A DNA stretch of 64,000 nucleotides from Culex pipiens pallens (Eukaryota; Arthropoda; Insecta; Diptera; Culicidae). How positions within the stretch are numbered: the first letter of the stretch is position 1; every line of letters begins with the position of its first letter. Positions 1-10,432 of this stretch are shown here, one piece after another. The notes beneath the pieces are model-generated. The model did not search any database and had not been told where the DNA came from. It saw only the letters and a list, made by a program, of their open reading frames with translations. The position numbers and the translations under genes were made by a program. The stretch spans positions 131,964,689 through 132,028,688 of the forward strand of contig NC_068938.1 in NCBI RefSeq assembly GCF_016801865.2, read 5' to 3'.

Positions 1-3000
1 TTGGGCTGTGCTCATTTTATGTAATTTCGTTCGTGCACTGGTTGCCTGAGCGGATGTGCTGTGACCTGTGATCATATCGTCGGCAAGACAGTCCAGACCT
101 TCGAGCCCACTCAACGCTTCTCTGTTGAACCGATCGACATCAACGTTTTGATGGAACAGCCAAACGGCGTTGGGAGCTTCCCGTTGGCAGTCCTCCACTG
201 ACTTGAACCGACTCTCGATCAGCGTCTTCTGTTCATCCGTCAGTTTCTTGCCTTCGCCAATCGCGGTGAGGATGGTGGAGAACACCACATCGGTCTGACG
301 CATGACCTGATCCAACTCGTACAGTCGGATGTAATCCCACAGCCAAGATCCACCAATCGAATTTCTCGGAGCCTTATAGATTGGTAAAGCATTGACTGGA
401 TTCAGCTGATGTAAATCTCCGGTAAACGTAACGTTCTGGTTAGCGAATGGGTGAAGGTGGTCCAAATGAATATCCTGCAAACGTATGTGCATTGTTCTGA
501 AGTTACCTGCGCTAAGCATACTAACTTCATCTACAATGTGGAGCTTCACGTTTCGGAATTCATTTCGGTACGTCTGCAGCCATTCAGGGCTAAGCTTTGA
601 GTCACTCTGGCGCGATATTGCAATGCGGTAGGCACGATGGACCGTAACACCGTCAATGTTAACGGCGGCTTTGCCTGTCGACGCACATGCAATATACGCG
701 TTGTTGCGAGAGTTGTGACCTTGGCTGTACCGGTTATAGGTTTCCATCATCAGACGCAGTGTGAACGTTTTACCACTACCCGCTGGTCCAGTCAGGAAGA
801 TCTGCATCGCTGGAATTTCAGGATCAAAGCTCGTCAGTCGATGGATGATGTGGAGGATCAACATGCGCTGCTTCTCGTTAGCCTGCCGCATCCAGGCACA
901 GTAGTCAGCTTTTGGCATGACATTCGAACGTTGTTTCACAATCGCTCGCAGTGCAGAAGTCGGCAGGTTTTCGATGTCATCGTTGTTTGGCTGCATGTCG
1001 ATGCTCCTCACGTACTCGTTGTGCTTCTCCGTGGCGGCTCTCTCTTGCTCGCCATCGCCTTCCTGTGCGATTATTCGGAGGTATTCCTCAACGGTCTGCT
1101 CCAAATTCAACTCACAATCGTATTCCTTACGTTTCGCGATGAGCTCTGTCTCATGCGAATCGTACAATTGGAGGAATTTGTTCTGGTCCAGCAGGTCGAC
1201 TCGTTCATTCCGGAACGGCAAAAACAGGAGCACTGCCTCTCGCTTGTACTCGACCATTTCGCTCATCGGATATCCTCGCCATCGCAGGATTTTGGCAGTG
1301 CCTCGTAGCTTGTAGCTGTTTTTGGTGCTTTTCATCGGTGCATACCATGCGACGAAATCAGCCAGGCACACATCCTCCAATCCATCGCGGTCCTCATACT
1401 TCTGGACGATGTTTCTGGTCCACACGTCCGTTGAGTCGTCGTCGAGTCCCTCGTTGTCCATCTGCTGGTGTCGCTTCCGGCATCGGGTTCTCTCATTTGG
1501 CCACATTGTCGGCACAAATTCGATTTTCCGGCTTGCTTCGGACATTGGTAACCGGAGCAAGATCCACGCTGCTTCCTGTGAGCACATCTCAACACTGTTG
1601 AGTACTCTCACGCCCAACTTCTTCAGCAAGCCTTGATAGTCGTAGTCGGGATACTGCTCCTGCAGCTCGAGAAGCTCTCGGTGAAACGCGCTGATGCCTC
1701 GATTTGTCTTGTTGACGTAATCAACCAAATAAGAGGCGCACGAGTACTCGTCCATGATGAACTGCAGATCACTGTTGGAGCGAAGTACACCGCCAATCCA
1801 AACGTTGAATGGATTCATGTAGAGCTGATTCATCGGACGCTTGAAGAAGAACGCTGGTCGCTGTAGCCATGCACGAATCACTTCGAGGTAGTATTCCTCG
1901 GTACACTCACAATCGGCCAGAAAGTCTTCGAGAGTTTCGAAAGTCTTCGTTTCCAGAATCTCACGAAACTCGAGAGCACGTTTCTTCAGTGCAGAACGAC
2001 GACTGTCATCAGCCGGAAGGGGCACCAATACCCGATCCTCGTTCATCGGCCAGTACGGAATGTTGAAACGACAACGTTTATCGTTGTGTTTGTAACACGT
2101 ACGTGTGTGAGCGTGCTCTTGCTTCTTGCCAAGCAGTGGTCCCAACCAACGGAAGGCATCGATGGAGCAGAGAGTGTTGATCATTTCAATGGTGGCGGGC
2201 ATGTCCTCGGAAACGTCCTCACGAGGATCGTTTGCACACCAGAGCATGATGTGGGCATGCGCGCTACCACGTTGTTGAAACTCGATCCGCTTGAAGTAAT
2301 CCACAACGTAGTATTTACCAAATGGACTGAACCGTTTGGACTTCAAGATGCGCATTATGACGTCAACAAGCTTGTCGATGTATGCAACACACGTCACAGG
2401 ATCTTCAACGACCAACTTTGCCTTTTGAAACGCGCTTAACTCCGACAGCGGGTCGGCCAATTCAAGGTCATCGTAGTCACTGGACAATTTGTGCAGCACC
2501 TTCAACAGTTCTTCCCATTGAGTTTCACTGGCGCTCAAGGTGAGAAACATTGTTGGTTTACCCAACTGTCGAATCATGGCGAAGAGGTCCTGTTTGCGTC
2601 CTTGCCAGTACTGCACAGAGTTCGGTATCCCTTTGAAGAAAGCCAAGCCAATCTCCATCATATTCCTCTGGAACTCTGGATCGCTGAGCTGGGCACGTGT
2701 GACGTTATCTGTTCCCACAGATTTGAAGTGGCATTTGAGCCCTTCAATCATACGGCAGTATAACACCTTCATGGCCATGGCCAGAATGTGATCTGGACGA
2801 GCACCCCGCCTGTCAGCTCGCCTAGCTTCACTGCTCGCCTTGTTGAACACAGTAGCTTGTACGCCTAGCTTGATCGTTGTCGGGAACCCATAGTATATGT
2901 CGGGATTACTCAACTCCTCGGCATTCTCATCGTACAAAATACTCGAGGGCATTCGGTTCATGGTAGGGCAAAGCTCCAGGTACATGTCTTCGTTCCACAT

Positions 3001-5325
3001 CGCAGTTTGTTGCATGCTAGCCAACAGCTCGGCTTCATCTTCGATGATATCCAGTGGCATTGCTTCTTCCGCCCGCGAGGGACCCTCCTGTGGATCTGCT
3101 CCGAACGCATTCAATCGTTCTTCGTCAAAAGTAATGCCCTCACGTTTATACAACGGAGTAGTTACGAGATACTTGAGCCAAGCATAAACAGTCCCCTTGC
3201 AAACCCACCCCGAGTAATGGCTCGATTTGTGTGCAGTGTGCTTCTTGAAGCTCACATTAATCGCACAGTCATTATCAAGATCGCGAGGAAGAACCCGAAC
3301 CATCTCCTCAACGTCTACCGGCACATTGATCACCTGCCCAATGATACCATAGTTGCCCAAAGCATGACACAGACGACGAATCACCAGAAAGATGAAACGG
3401 GGAGAAATCAGCCGCTTGCTGATCATATCCAGTTTGGGAAGACCCGGTGGTATCGGCGGGTAAACAAATCCGTTGCTTTTGGACAGGGTTGGGACCTTTC
3501 CACGATTCAAGCTGCTGTTGCAGGTTTGGCACACCATGAAACCTTCGGTTGAATCAAAGTCGCCGGCTTGTACCAGTACATTTCCTCCAGCTTCAGTGAT
3601 GGGCTTCAAGTCGTTCTTGAACCAAAGTCTGTCGCAAACGCTGCACACAGCACCAAACGAGTTCTCAACGAAAAGCTTACGGAACTCAAGAGTGGCCCTG
3701 TCGTAGTTCGGTCTGCTTGCATTGCGAGGACCTGGCTCTGTGAAACACGATAGAGTTGACCCAAACCTCGAAAACTTCGCATAAATTTAAAGACCTACCC
3801 TGGCTTGCCCCATCTGAAATGCTATCCGACTGACTTGGTGCAGAATTTGATGGCATTTCTAAAAAGTTATTTTGCGTGTTTAGTAAATTTTTCACAATAA
3901 CACAATGTGTTTAACGTCTCACCTTCTTCATCAATCTGCACCACCGGATCATGGAGGCTTATTGCGTCTACCTCCATGGGCGGATAAATCCCTAAAAAGT
4001 TGCGTATGAAAAATATTTGAAAAGTGCGTTGAGATGGATCTAATAATATCGAAAATTATATATTAGCATAACAAATTTTGTCCCTTTGTTTTGAGATGAT
4101 AATGTTTATAAGAGTAATTGGAAATACAGTGATAACACAAGGCCGAATATTTTCAACCTGAATTAATGTTCATTTCATTTAAAATCGTATCTTTGGCATG
4201 TCTGCCTGTGTGGATCAATCGGACCGCGCACTGGACTCACAATCCAGAGGTCGCCGGTTCGAATCCCGGGGCGGACGCAAAAAAATTCTAAGTGTAAATA
4301 TAGGTATTCGGTGCCCTCTCCCCGTGCCCATACCTTCACACTTAGGAGACCCGGGAGGCGGAGTCTTGTCGCAAAAAGAACGATACACGCCTGTGGATCC
4401 GTTGACGAAACCGCAAGGTTTAAGAGGGCCACATTATAAGGTGTTACGTCGATTCCGTTTTTTTTTTTGGCATGACAAGTATTATGTTGGAAATTTATTC
4501 CAAATTTTTACGTTCTTTTGAACATAGTGCTTAAAATCTGTAAAACAATAGGCTAAAGAGATTACGCTAATGTATTAAATTTTGATTCTTTACGGAAATG
4601 CTAATTTTTCATCTAATTATAACTTTTATTTCAATTTATCACTTTCCAATTTATTTCAATTTATCACTAGAAAGTGAATAAAAGCTGTAGAAATTTAGCA
4701 CGCACACACACACACACACACGCGCACGCACACGCATAAATTTTCTACGATCGCACTTACCCTGTTCGGGATTCTCCGATGCCGAATTTGGAACCGAAAT
4801 GTCCGCGGTTCCTCGTCTACCGCCCCGTCGCACACCTCCAGCAACGAAAGTAACATCCGCGGTAGCACCTCCTTGCTCGCTCCGACCGAACGTTGTCTGT
4901 CCAGTCCTCCTCCTCTCCCGCAACCGTCTCATACGTTCAGCAGAAGTGCTGCCAGACGCATTCGACCCTTCCGTTGCATCTCCCACTCGCTCCTGCCGCC
5001 TCCGATTTCCTGGATTGGACACCGACGGTCCAGCCCCAGAACCTTCCGGGAACTCATCCCCGTGCTCTCCACCTCCTTCAGCAGCTCGCTTCCGTCGCCT
5101 GTACCGCCTCATGCGTTCAGCGTTGTCCACTGGCGCCGCGGTAGGCTCACCCGCCAACTGCCTCTCCTCCTCTCTCTCCTCTCTCTTCCGCTTCCGATAG
5201 GACGCCGTGTACACCTTCTGCAAATGCTTGGACATCTTGTCTAGCCGCAGTTCAGTAGGGTTATGAAGCGCCAAAAATGGTGCTACTAGGTACTTGAATG
5301 CTACATCCCAAGATGGGAAGCTCAT
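1..5325 (-). CDS. Helitron Rep/helicase gene, 3' end beyond the window
   Basis: Rolling-circle transposase of a Helitron. I infer four exons: 5325-4761, 3991-3923, 3858-3799 and 3737 to the window edge. All introns are GT-AG and the phases agree across every junction, giving about 1477 codons so far. Exon 1 is Arg/Glu-rich with repeats of the type AERMRRxRxRR. The last exon begins with a DUF6570-like region (about 3560-3240). The Rep (Helitron_like_N) domain follows, with the HxH motif HAHIMLW near 2240-2262 and a Y-x3-Y-x2-K catalytic tyrosine motif at 1731-1708. Then comes a PIF1-type helicase with Walker A GPAGSGKT (about 789-766) and Walker B-like VDEVSML (about 540-514). No stop interrupts the 1245 codons of the last exon, so the copy looks young. 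The start could be Met-1 (5325) or Met-31 (about 5235). The helicase C-terminus and the element termini were not seen. Confidence 0.85.
4197..4460 (+). mobile_element. tRNA-derived SINE in the first Helitron intron
   Basis: The first 80 bases form a tRNA-like head. There is a box A-like stretch (TGGATCAATCGG), an anticodon arm CTGGA/TCCAG with loop CTCACAA, and a consensus box B (GGTTCGAATCC). The T-arm stem has mismatches, so a working tRNA is unlikely. A non-tRNA body follows and ends in a T-run near 4458. Pol III promoter boxes plus an unrelated body are typical of mosquito SINEs. It lies antisense within the intron of the Helitron gene. Confidence 0.65.
4698..4738. repeat. CA-rich microsatellite
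   Basis: An interrupted CA/CG dinucleotide run just downstream of the exon 1 splice donor of the Helitron gene, inside its first intron. Confidence 0.9.
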
Positions 5326-5559
5326 TTCAATCGATCAGCGTGAAGTAGCAAAAAATCATGATCGGATTTGCAAAATAGGTTTAACAAGATTTAAACTTAA
5401 TTTTAAGGCTTCTAGCAGAATGTTTCTCGCTGACGCAATGAATTTGATCTTGAGGCTCCAAAATTATTCGCCTTTAGCAATTCAGTTTGTTGGTCAGCAA
5501 AATGTGGTCCAAAATGGTTGGATAATTGGAGATGGATATTTGAAAATTCATGATTGGAT

Positions 5560-5605
<46 letters not shown>

Positions 5606-5628
5606 TTGTATACCCAGAATGAAGATTA
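5326..5628. other. gap with AC microsatellite
   Basis: No gene is seen between the Helitron exon and the first histone remnant. The stretch holds an (AC)n run of about 40 bases at 5563-5602. The Helitron terminus should lie in or beyond this interval but no clear TC end was recognised. Confidence 0.6.
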
Positions 5629-6045
5629 CTCTTTCGTGATAATTTTGTGGCCCTGAAAAGGGCCGTTTAATTTTAAAACCGACGAGTCGGCGACTGGCGA
5701 CTTCCGCCGTCTTCATCATGCTTGCTCCTCAACTGCAGCATCAGCCGGCATGCCTTCCCCCGGCCAGAGCACGGATTTTGATTTCCTCCTTCTGCTGATG
5801 ATTCTTCTTTCGGCTATTGCTGCTGGCCTTCCTACGCGGGACCGAGATCGAAATTTGAATTTCCTCCCGTTGCTGGCTTTTTGCCGGTCCGAGAACGGAT
5901 TCCTCTCCTGCTGCTGGCCGTTCCTCTGCTGGTTTCTGCTCCCCTCTGCTGTGGCTGCTGCGGTTTCCTCCGTGCCGTCCCGAAGTGGCCTTCTCGAGTG
6001 CTCGTGCCGTAATGACTCGCGTGTGCGAGGTTTTGGTGGTTAAAT
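5629..6045 (-). pseudogene. histone-derived unit A, minus arm, no histone ORF
   Basis: On the minus strand this stretch ends with a histone 3' processing signal. There is a 16-base stem-loop GGCCCTTTTCAGGGCC (5664-5649), followed after a short spacer by the purine element CACGAAAGAG (near 5638-5629). Such signals are specific to replication-dependent histone mRNAs. The upstream body (about 5670-6030) is GCA- and GGA-rich and does not translate into a core histone. It is an inverted, diverged copy of the plus arm at 6161-6502: both contain the stretch GGAAATTCAAATT followed by a CTCGGTCC-type sequence. A faint H2A-like basic stretch is possible but not convincing. Confidence 0.6.
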
Positions 6046-6069
6046 AGATTTGGGTATGGCAAGCGGCGC

Positions 6070-6136
6070 AAAAGGGGAGTGGTCTCCAACGCATAAACTT
6101 TTTTTGCGCGTATGCGTTTGAGACCGCGCCCCTTTT
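6070..6136. promoter_or_regulatory. palindromic divergent histone promoter core
   Basis: An inverted repeat AAAAGGGGAGTGGTCTC ... GAGACCGCGCCCCTTTT, with AACGCATA/TATGCGTT next to the arms and a T-rich centre. It lies between the minus arm and the plus arm of unit A. A TATA box for the plus arm follows at 6161 (ATATAAGC). The same arrangement recurs at 10343-10409, and half-sites occur at 11421-11446 and 53625-53650, so it is a shared element of this histone family. Confidence 0.65.
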
Positions 6137-6160
6137 GTTCCGTTCTCCTATTCTGCCGAC

Positions 6161-6502
6161 ATATAAGCAGCCAAACCTCGCACTCGCGAGTCATTTTGGA
6201 TCGAGCACTCGAGGAGGCCTCATCGGAGGAGGAAGCAGCCATCGCGGAGGAAGCAGCAAAAGCCACAGCAGAAGGAGAAGAAGAGGACAACCAGCGGAAA
6301 GAACCAGTAGCACAGGAAATCTGTTCTTTGGTTGGTGGAAGGCTAGCAGCAGGAGGAAATTCAAATTCCGCTCTCGGTCCGGACAGTCGCAGGAAGACGG
6401 GATGACGTCATAAGTGGATTGAAACCCTTGGCCGAAGAGGGTGCCCAGATCAGACCAAATTAAACGGCCCTTTTCAGGGCCAATAAATCAATCACGAAAG
6501 AG
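6161..6502 (+). pseudogene. histone-derived unit A, plus arm, promoter and 3' end without ORF
   Basis: A TATA box (ATATAAGC, 6161-6168) is followed by a presumed 5' leader (GAGTCATTTTGGATCGAGCA) and a 250-base GCA/GGA-rich body. It ends in a canonical histone stem-loop GGCCCTTTTCAGGGCC (6466-6481) and a purine element CACGAAAGAG (about 6492-6502). Promoter and 3' processing signals look intact, yet no histone protein is encoded. If transcribed it would yield a short stem-loop-ended RNA. Confidence 0.6.
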
Positions 6503-7079
6503 TCTCAATCTCAACCAAACCAACCAACTCAGAAATGAGTTGGCCTGAATTTTAACCGATTCTACAAAATTGACGACCCTTTTCAAGGCCCTCATCCAGA
6601 ACTAGCAACCTATTTTAAATTTAAAATTTTGCGGAAAACTTACTTTAACTATTTCACGCACACTAGCGCACCATTTGTTTAAACGGTACAAAATTTAACC
6701 TCAATCTACTTAGCATGTGTACACACAATTTTCTATACAATTTGGATCATTGGCCCAAAGGTGATTGTTTTCATCAAATCACGAATTTTAACCCAGACTG
6801 CATGTTTCCAAATTGGCTGGCGAGAAGCACGCAAGACTCTTCTTGTTTTGCCGTTCCTACGGCCAATGTATTTGTGATACATTAGCCTCATTCATTCTAA
6901 ACTTTCTGTAAAGGTTTTCTTTGCTCCACAACAAATTTCGATCTGATTAATGAGCGTCTCAGGTAGGCCTTGAAAGGTCAGTTTTTTCTAAGAATCAAAT
7001 GTGAGAAAACTCTCACAAAATAGTAAATGACTTACACATGCGTGCAATTAGCGTTTGCATTTTAAGAAATGAATGAGAT
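6503..7079. other. gap with a diverged MITE fragment
   Basis: No gene is seen. About 6655-6735 carries an imperfect match to the element at 21480-21605: a 'cac..actagc.caccatt' stretch followed by ggtacaaaatttaacctca. The rest is unclassified AT-rich sequence. Confidence 0.5.
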
Positions 7080-7470
7080 AACTCTTTCGTGATGAATTTG
7101 GTGGCCCTGAAAAGGGCCGTTTATTTCAATTTGCTGCCTTCCTCCTACTTGCAACCACAGCTGCGCTCAATCTGCCGTCTGCGGGTCAGAAACGGCCAGT
7201 ATTGATAACGTCTTAAGAACCACCAAACGGTAACCGACGGAATTGATGTCAAAAAGGCTTCCTCTAAACAGCGCACAGAGCTGTGTTGGATTTCCGCCTG
7301 ATTTGCTTCGACTGGCCCGGCTTCCATTGTCGCTTCTTTTCTCCCTTCTGCTTGTCGCTTCCTTTGCCGCGTCCAGTCCAGTGAAGAAGTTGCTCCGTCT
7401 GTACGATGTTGACTGACCGAGCCGCTTTTTGTTGATTTAGGTCGGGGACGTATGCCCCGCCTCTTTGCAC
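7080..7470 (-). pseudogene. histone-derived remnant D with 3' stem-loop
   Basis: On the minus strand this remnant ends in the histone stem-loop GGCCCTTTTCAGGGCC (7118-7103) and the purine element ACGAAAGAG (near 7089-7081). The upstream 340 bases do not encode a recognisable histone; short frames are broken and not histone-like. Confidence 0.5.
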
Positions 7471-7735
7471 CCGTTCTCCTATACTTCCTTATTCGCTTTT
7501 TGCCCCGTCGACGATACGAAAATTATGAGGTGGAGTGGGGGTGATTTTAGATACATCAATCTCACGTCCCTCGATTGACTGATTGGGAAACGTTTGTTCA
7601 ACCAACCAGCGTGTCCCAAAAAGAGGAGAAATTTGTCGAGAGAGGAAGGTGAATCACGGCGTATCATTTCGCTTTGCGAAATTTTGGATTGCTACCCTGT
7701 ATAGAGGCTATTAGGTTTAGATTGAACAAGACTAA

Positions 7736-7773
7736 CTCTTTCGTGATTGATTTTGGTGGTCCTGAAAAGGACC
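7736..7773 (-). terminator. isolated histone 3' processing signal E
   Basis: Stem-loop GGTCCTTTTCAGGACC on the minus strand (7773-7758), with a compensatory base-pair change relative to the other copies, and the purine element CACGAAAGAG downstream. No histone body lies upstream before the next signal. Confidence 0.6.
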
Positions 7774-7844
7774 ATATTGTTTGGTTATCTGAAAAGAATG
7801 GTTTTAGGATTAAAGGTTTAGAATTGATCAAGAATAACTCTTTC

Positions 7845-7875
7845 GTGATTGTTTTGGGTGGTCCTAAAAAGGACC
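7845..7875 (-). terminator. isolated histone 3' processing signal F
   Basis: Stem-loop GGTCCTTTTTAGGACC on the minus strand (7875-7860) with a changed loop base, followed by CACGAAAGAG. It lies about 100 bases from signal E, so a local duplication of the 3' end is likely. Confidence 0.6.
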
Positions 7876-7946
7876 AAATCTCTGAAAGAAAAGTTGAAGA
7901 TTATTGAATTTCTGAAAAGAAGATTAAGTTATGAATCGTTATAAAG

Positions 7947-8160
7947 TTCTACGCCCTGGCATCCCAAGAAAACAAACGCCTTGGACGACTTACAACACTG
8001 GAAGAAAGCATTTATAGACAACTTACAAACCCAAGGCGACAAAATCCTTAGACAACTTGCAACCCGGGAGGAAACCATTTATAGACAACTTGCAATCCCA
8101 AGTTGACAACATCCTTAGACCACTTTCAACCCACCCAAACGTTTATGGACGACTACTCTA
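7947..8160. repeat. imperfect tandem repeat
   Basis: Recurring phrases such as 'atttatagacaacttgcaa', 'cttacaa' and 'catccttagac' occur about three times with a period near 65-70 bases. The short open frame at 8057-8269 is a by-product of this repeat and not a gene. Confidence 0.6.
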
Positions 8161-8267
8161 CCAACTTGCTTTTGAATTTGCGCTTTTGGACGACCCTTCA
8201 AGACGCACAACCGAATTTCAAACGCTGAGGGAGCTGAACCCCCGAACACGACAGACTGGCGAACGCT

Positions 8268-8380
8268 GAGGGAGCTAAGCCTAAGAACAAGAGATCTTCC
8301 CAGATTTGTTACTTTTGCCTAGCTTGCTTGCTTAGTTAGTTTTAAATCTGGTCTGGTCTCTTGCTCTTAGAGCCTAACTC
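8268..8380. repeat. inverted repeat with about 32 base arms
   Basis: The left arm (ctaagcctaagaacaagaga..cagattt) pairs with the right arm (aaatctgg..tctcttgctcttagagcc). The spacer is about 35 bases of CTTG/TTAG-rich sequence. It could be a small foldback element. Confidence 0.55.
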
Positions 8381-8719
8381 CCCAACCCAACAGAACTTTC
8401 AAACCCTTAGGACCGACCAAGACCCGTGCCGAACCCTAATTGGACTGAACACCCATTCAAAAGAGAGGAAGGAAAGAGAAGAACGATTTTAGTAAGAATG
8501 TTAAGAGCAGAATGGAGGGAGGGGGGGGAGGGCAGAGGGGTTGGGGGCGAGAGCAGCCTCAGAAAGCTGTGCATTCCGTCGCCCCCCGAAGACCAAAATT
8601 TGTTCCTGAAATTTAAATTCAAATTATTGCAGTTCGCTGCCTCGTCCCGGGCCTCGGACGAGGGACGGGGATGAGGGCAACTCTTTCAACCGACTAGAAT
8701 TTGATGAGATGTAATCCTT

Positions 8720-8981
8720 TCAGAAGCGCTCGTCACGAATGCGACGAGCTAGTTGGATGTCCTTGGGCATGATCGTGACACGTTTGGCGTGGATCGCGCA
8801 CAGATTCGTGTCCTCGAACAGCCCCACCAGATACGCCTCGCATGTCTCCTACAGCGCCATCACGGCCGAACTCTGGAACCGCAGATCCGTCTCCTCCGGT
8901 GGCCGGCGCCTTCATGGCCAACTGCTTCCGCGGTGATTTTCCCCCGGTGGACTTGCGAGCTATTTGCTTCGTGCAAGCCAT
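8720..8981 (-). pseudogene. histone H3 pseudogene
   Basis: The minus strand starts with an H3 N-terminus (MACTKQIARKSTGGKSPRKQ), which differs from the usual tail at R2, T6 and A15. The residues around K27 (AARKS) are lost, APATGG follows, and then the frame jumps. About 44 codons of the histone fold N-terminal half are missing. After the jump the H3 C-terminal half is recognisable in another frame through to the RRIRDER-like end, with a stop codon in place of the Gln in the ALQE motif. No histone stem-loop was found downstream. The upstream TATA box at 9062-9070 survives. Definitely H3-derived and definitely non-coding. Confidence 0.9.
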
Positions 8982-9061
8982 GGTCCTTAATCAGCCTCCG
9001 ATGCGATGTTACTCCGTCGAATGTTACAGTCAGAATGATGGTCTGAGCTCTGGCGCGCTTT

Positions 9062-9070
9062 GTTATATAT
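9062..9070 (-). promoter_or_regulatory. TATA box of the H3 pseudogene
   Basis: CATATATAA on the minus strand, about 80 bases upstream of the H3 start codon, in a leader that looks otherwise intact. Confidence 0.6.
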
Positions 9071-9148
9071 GATTTTGGCCCTCTACTTCCCCTCCTTTTC
9101 GCGACCGACACCAGTCGCGTTGCTTGGATGATTTTCCCCTCAAATTAG

Positions 9149-9266
9149 GTACCGTCATCAGGGGTGACATTGGGTCTGGGGGGTGAGATTGGGTCATACA
9201 AATTTCGGCTTTTTTGTATGACCCAATCTCACCCCCCAGACCCAATGTCACCCCTGATGACGGTAC
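9149..9266. mobile_element. 118 bp near-perfect palindromic MITE
   Basis: Arms of about 54 bases (gtaccgtcatcaggggtgac ... and its reverse complement) flank a short T-rich loop. Almost every arm base pairs. A second copy is at 10907-11022 and half copies are at 27581-27628 and near 15355-15391, so this is a dispersed family. Confidence 0.85.
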
Positions 9267-9342
9267 TTGACTCATTTTGCAAGCAAAATCACTACATTTT
9301 GAAAACGTATTAAAAGATTCAATTGTTTCTATAGTAAAACTA

Positions 9343-9820
9343 TTAACACTGGAACGCCCAACGCATGTCCAACTTACACGGACGCCCAAGCCTCCCAAAA
9401 AAGTTGGAACGGTAACTTCAACTCGCTGGTTCTCGGGCATAACTCACCCAATCAAGACGATTCTTTTTTCCAGTGATTTGTTAGGATGTCTAGATGATCC
9501 TAGAACTTTGCAGAACTTGATTTGAACAAATCTGTAATTTTTGTGATCAAAAACATCGTTCCAACTTTTTCAAAAAGACTGCCTCCGTGGAATTTTTGGC
9601 GAATTTTATTTTACACGAGAAAAAAAAAGTTGGAACGATGTTTTTGATCGCAAAAATTACAGATTTGATCAAATTAAGTTCTGCAAAGTTCTAGGATCAT
9701 CAAGACATCCTAACAAATCACTGGAAAAAAGAATCGTCTTGATTGGGTGAGTTATGCCCGAGAACCAGCGAGTTGAAGTTACCGTTCCAACTTTTTTAGA
9801 GCCTTGGGCGTTGGAATGTT
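9343..9820. mobile_element. 478 bp long-inverted-repeat element
   Basis: The left arm (about 9343-9580) and right arm (about 9615-9820) are near-perfect reverse complements, sharing for example aaaaaagttggaacggtaac and tcgttccaacttttt. A non-repetitive centre of about 40 bases (gactgcctccgtggaatt) separates them. There is no coding capacity. It is a foldback or MITE-like element and its transcript would be a long hairpin. Confidence 0.85.
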
Positions 9821-9863
9821 AAGCCAATGTTTAATAAGTCCCTCTTTCATGATTGAAGATGTA

Positions 9864-10310
9864 ACTCTTTCGTGAATGATTTGGTAGTCCTGAAAAGGAC
9901 TGTTTAGTTTGACTTTTCTTGGCGGCAGCAGCATTCTGAGCCGGGGCGGTCTTCTTCGGCTTCGGGGTCTTCGAGCTTCTTGGCCGCAGTTTTGATAGCC
10001 TTCTATTACATTGGAGACGCCGTGGCCTTTGTCCTCTACACGGCACCAGCGGCCTTCCGGGTTTTTGCCAGCTTCAGCAAACTCGTTGCACCGGTTCCTT
10101 TGCGTCGGGTGAACGCCTTCCGGATGACATTTAACTGCTTGGCCAGGCCGCGATGTTCTTCTTAATAACCCGCGACGATCCGTTTTTCGGTGGCCGGCGG
10201 ATGGTCTGCTTCTTTCTCCTTTTGCTGCTGCTGCTGCACCTTCCACGCCGGTCCGATGTGGACCTCTCGAGTGCTCGTTCCAAAATGACACGCGCGGGCG
10301 ATGTTTGGTT
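9864..10310 (-). pseudogene. histone H1 tail pseudogene with histone 3' end
   Basis: On the minus strand an H1-like lysine/proline/alanine tail is readable in one frame (SKTPKPKKTAPAQNAAAAKK, about 9982-9918). It is preceded in other frames by remnants such as AIKTAAKK and a KGTGAxS stretch resembling the end of the H1 globular domain. In-frame stops and shifts break it, and the first part of the protein cannot be recognised. It ends with stem-loop AGTCCTTTTCAGGACT (9901-9886) and the element CACGAAAGAG. It diverges from the plus unit at 10433-10753 through the palindromic promoter at 10343. Confidence 0.6.
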
Positions 10311-10342
10311 GCTTAAATCGATTTGGATATGGCAAGCGGCTC

Positions 10343-10409
10343 AAAAGGGGCGCGGTCTCCAACGCATAAACTTTTTTTGCGCGTATGCATTTGAGACCGC
10401 GCCCCTTTT
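10343..10409. promoter_or_regulatory. second palindromic divergent histone promoter core
   Basis: AAAAGGGGCGCGGTCTC ... GAGACCGCGCCCCTTTT with AACGCATA/TATGCATT inside. It is almost identical to the core at 6070-6136 and here the two arms match perfectly. A TATA-like ATAAAAG follows at 10434. Confidence 0.65.
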
Positions 10410-10432
10410 GTCCCGTTCTCCTATTCTGCCGA

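Noticed and set aside
637..1308. 223-codon plus-strand frame
   Set aside because: Antisense of the Helitron helicase/Rep region, which has clear motifs on the minus strand.
4197..4275. Possible functional tRNA-Val (CAC)
   Set aside because: Anticodon arm and box B look good, but the T-stem has mismatches, the acceptor stem is imperfect, and it continues into a SINE-like body ending in a T-run.
4651..5325. Independent basic protein gene
   Set aside because: Its splice donor and reading phase join it to the Helitron exons, and AERMRRxR repeats are typical of Helitron N-termini, so it was annotated as exon 1 of that gene.
5750..6405. Ser/Glu-rich coding genes in the histone units
   Set aside because: Both strands and several frames are open because of GCA/GGA-rich composition; none matches a histone and the two arms are inverted copies.
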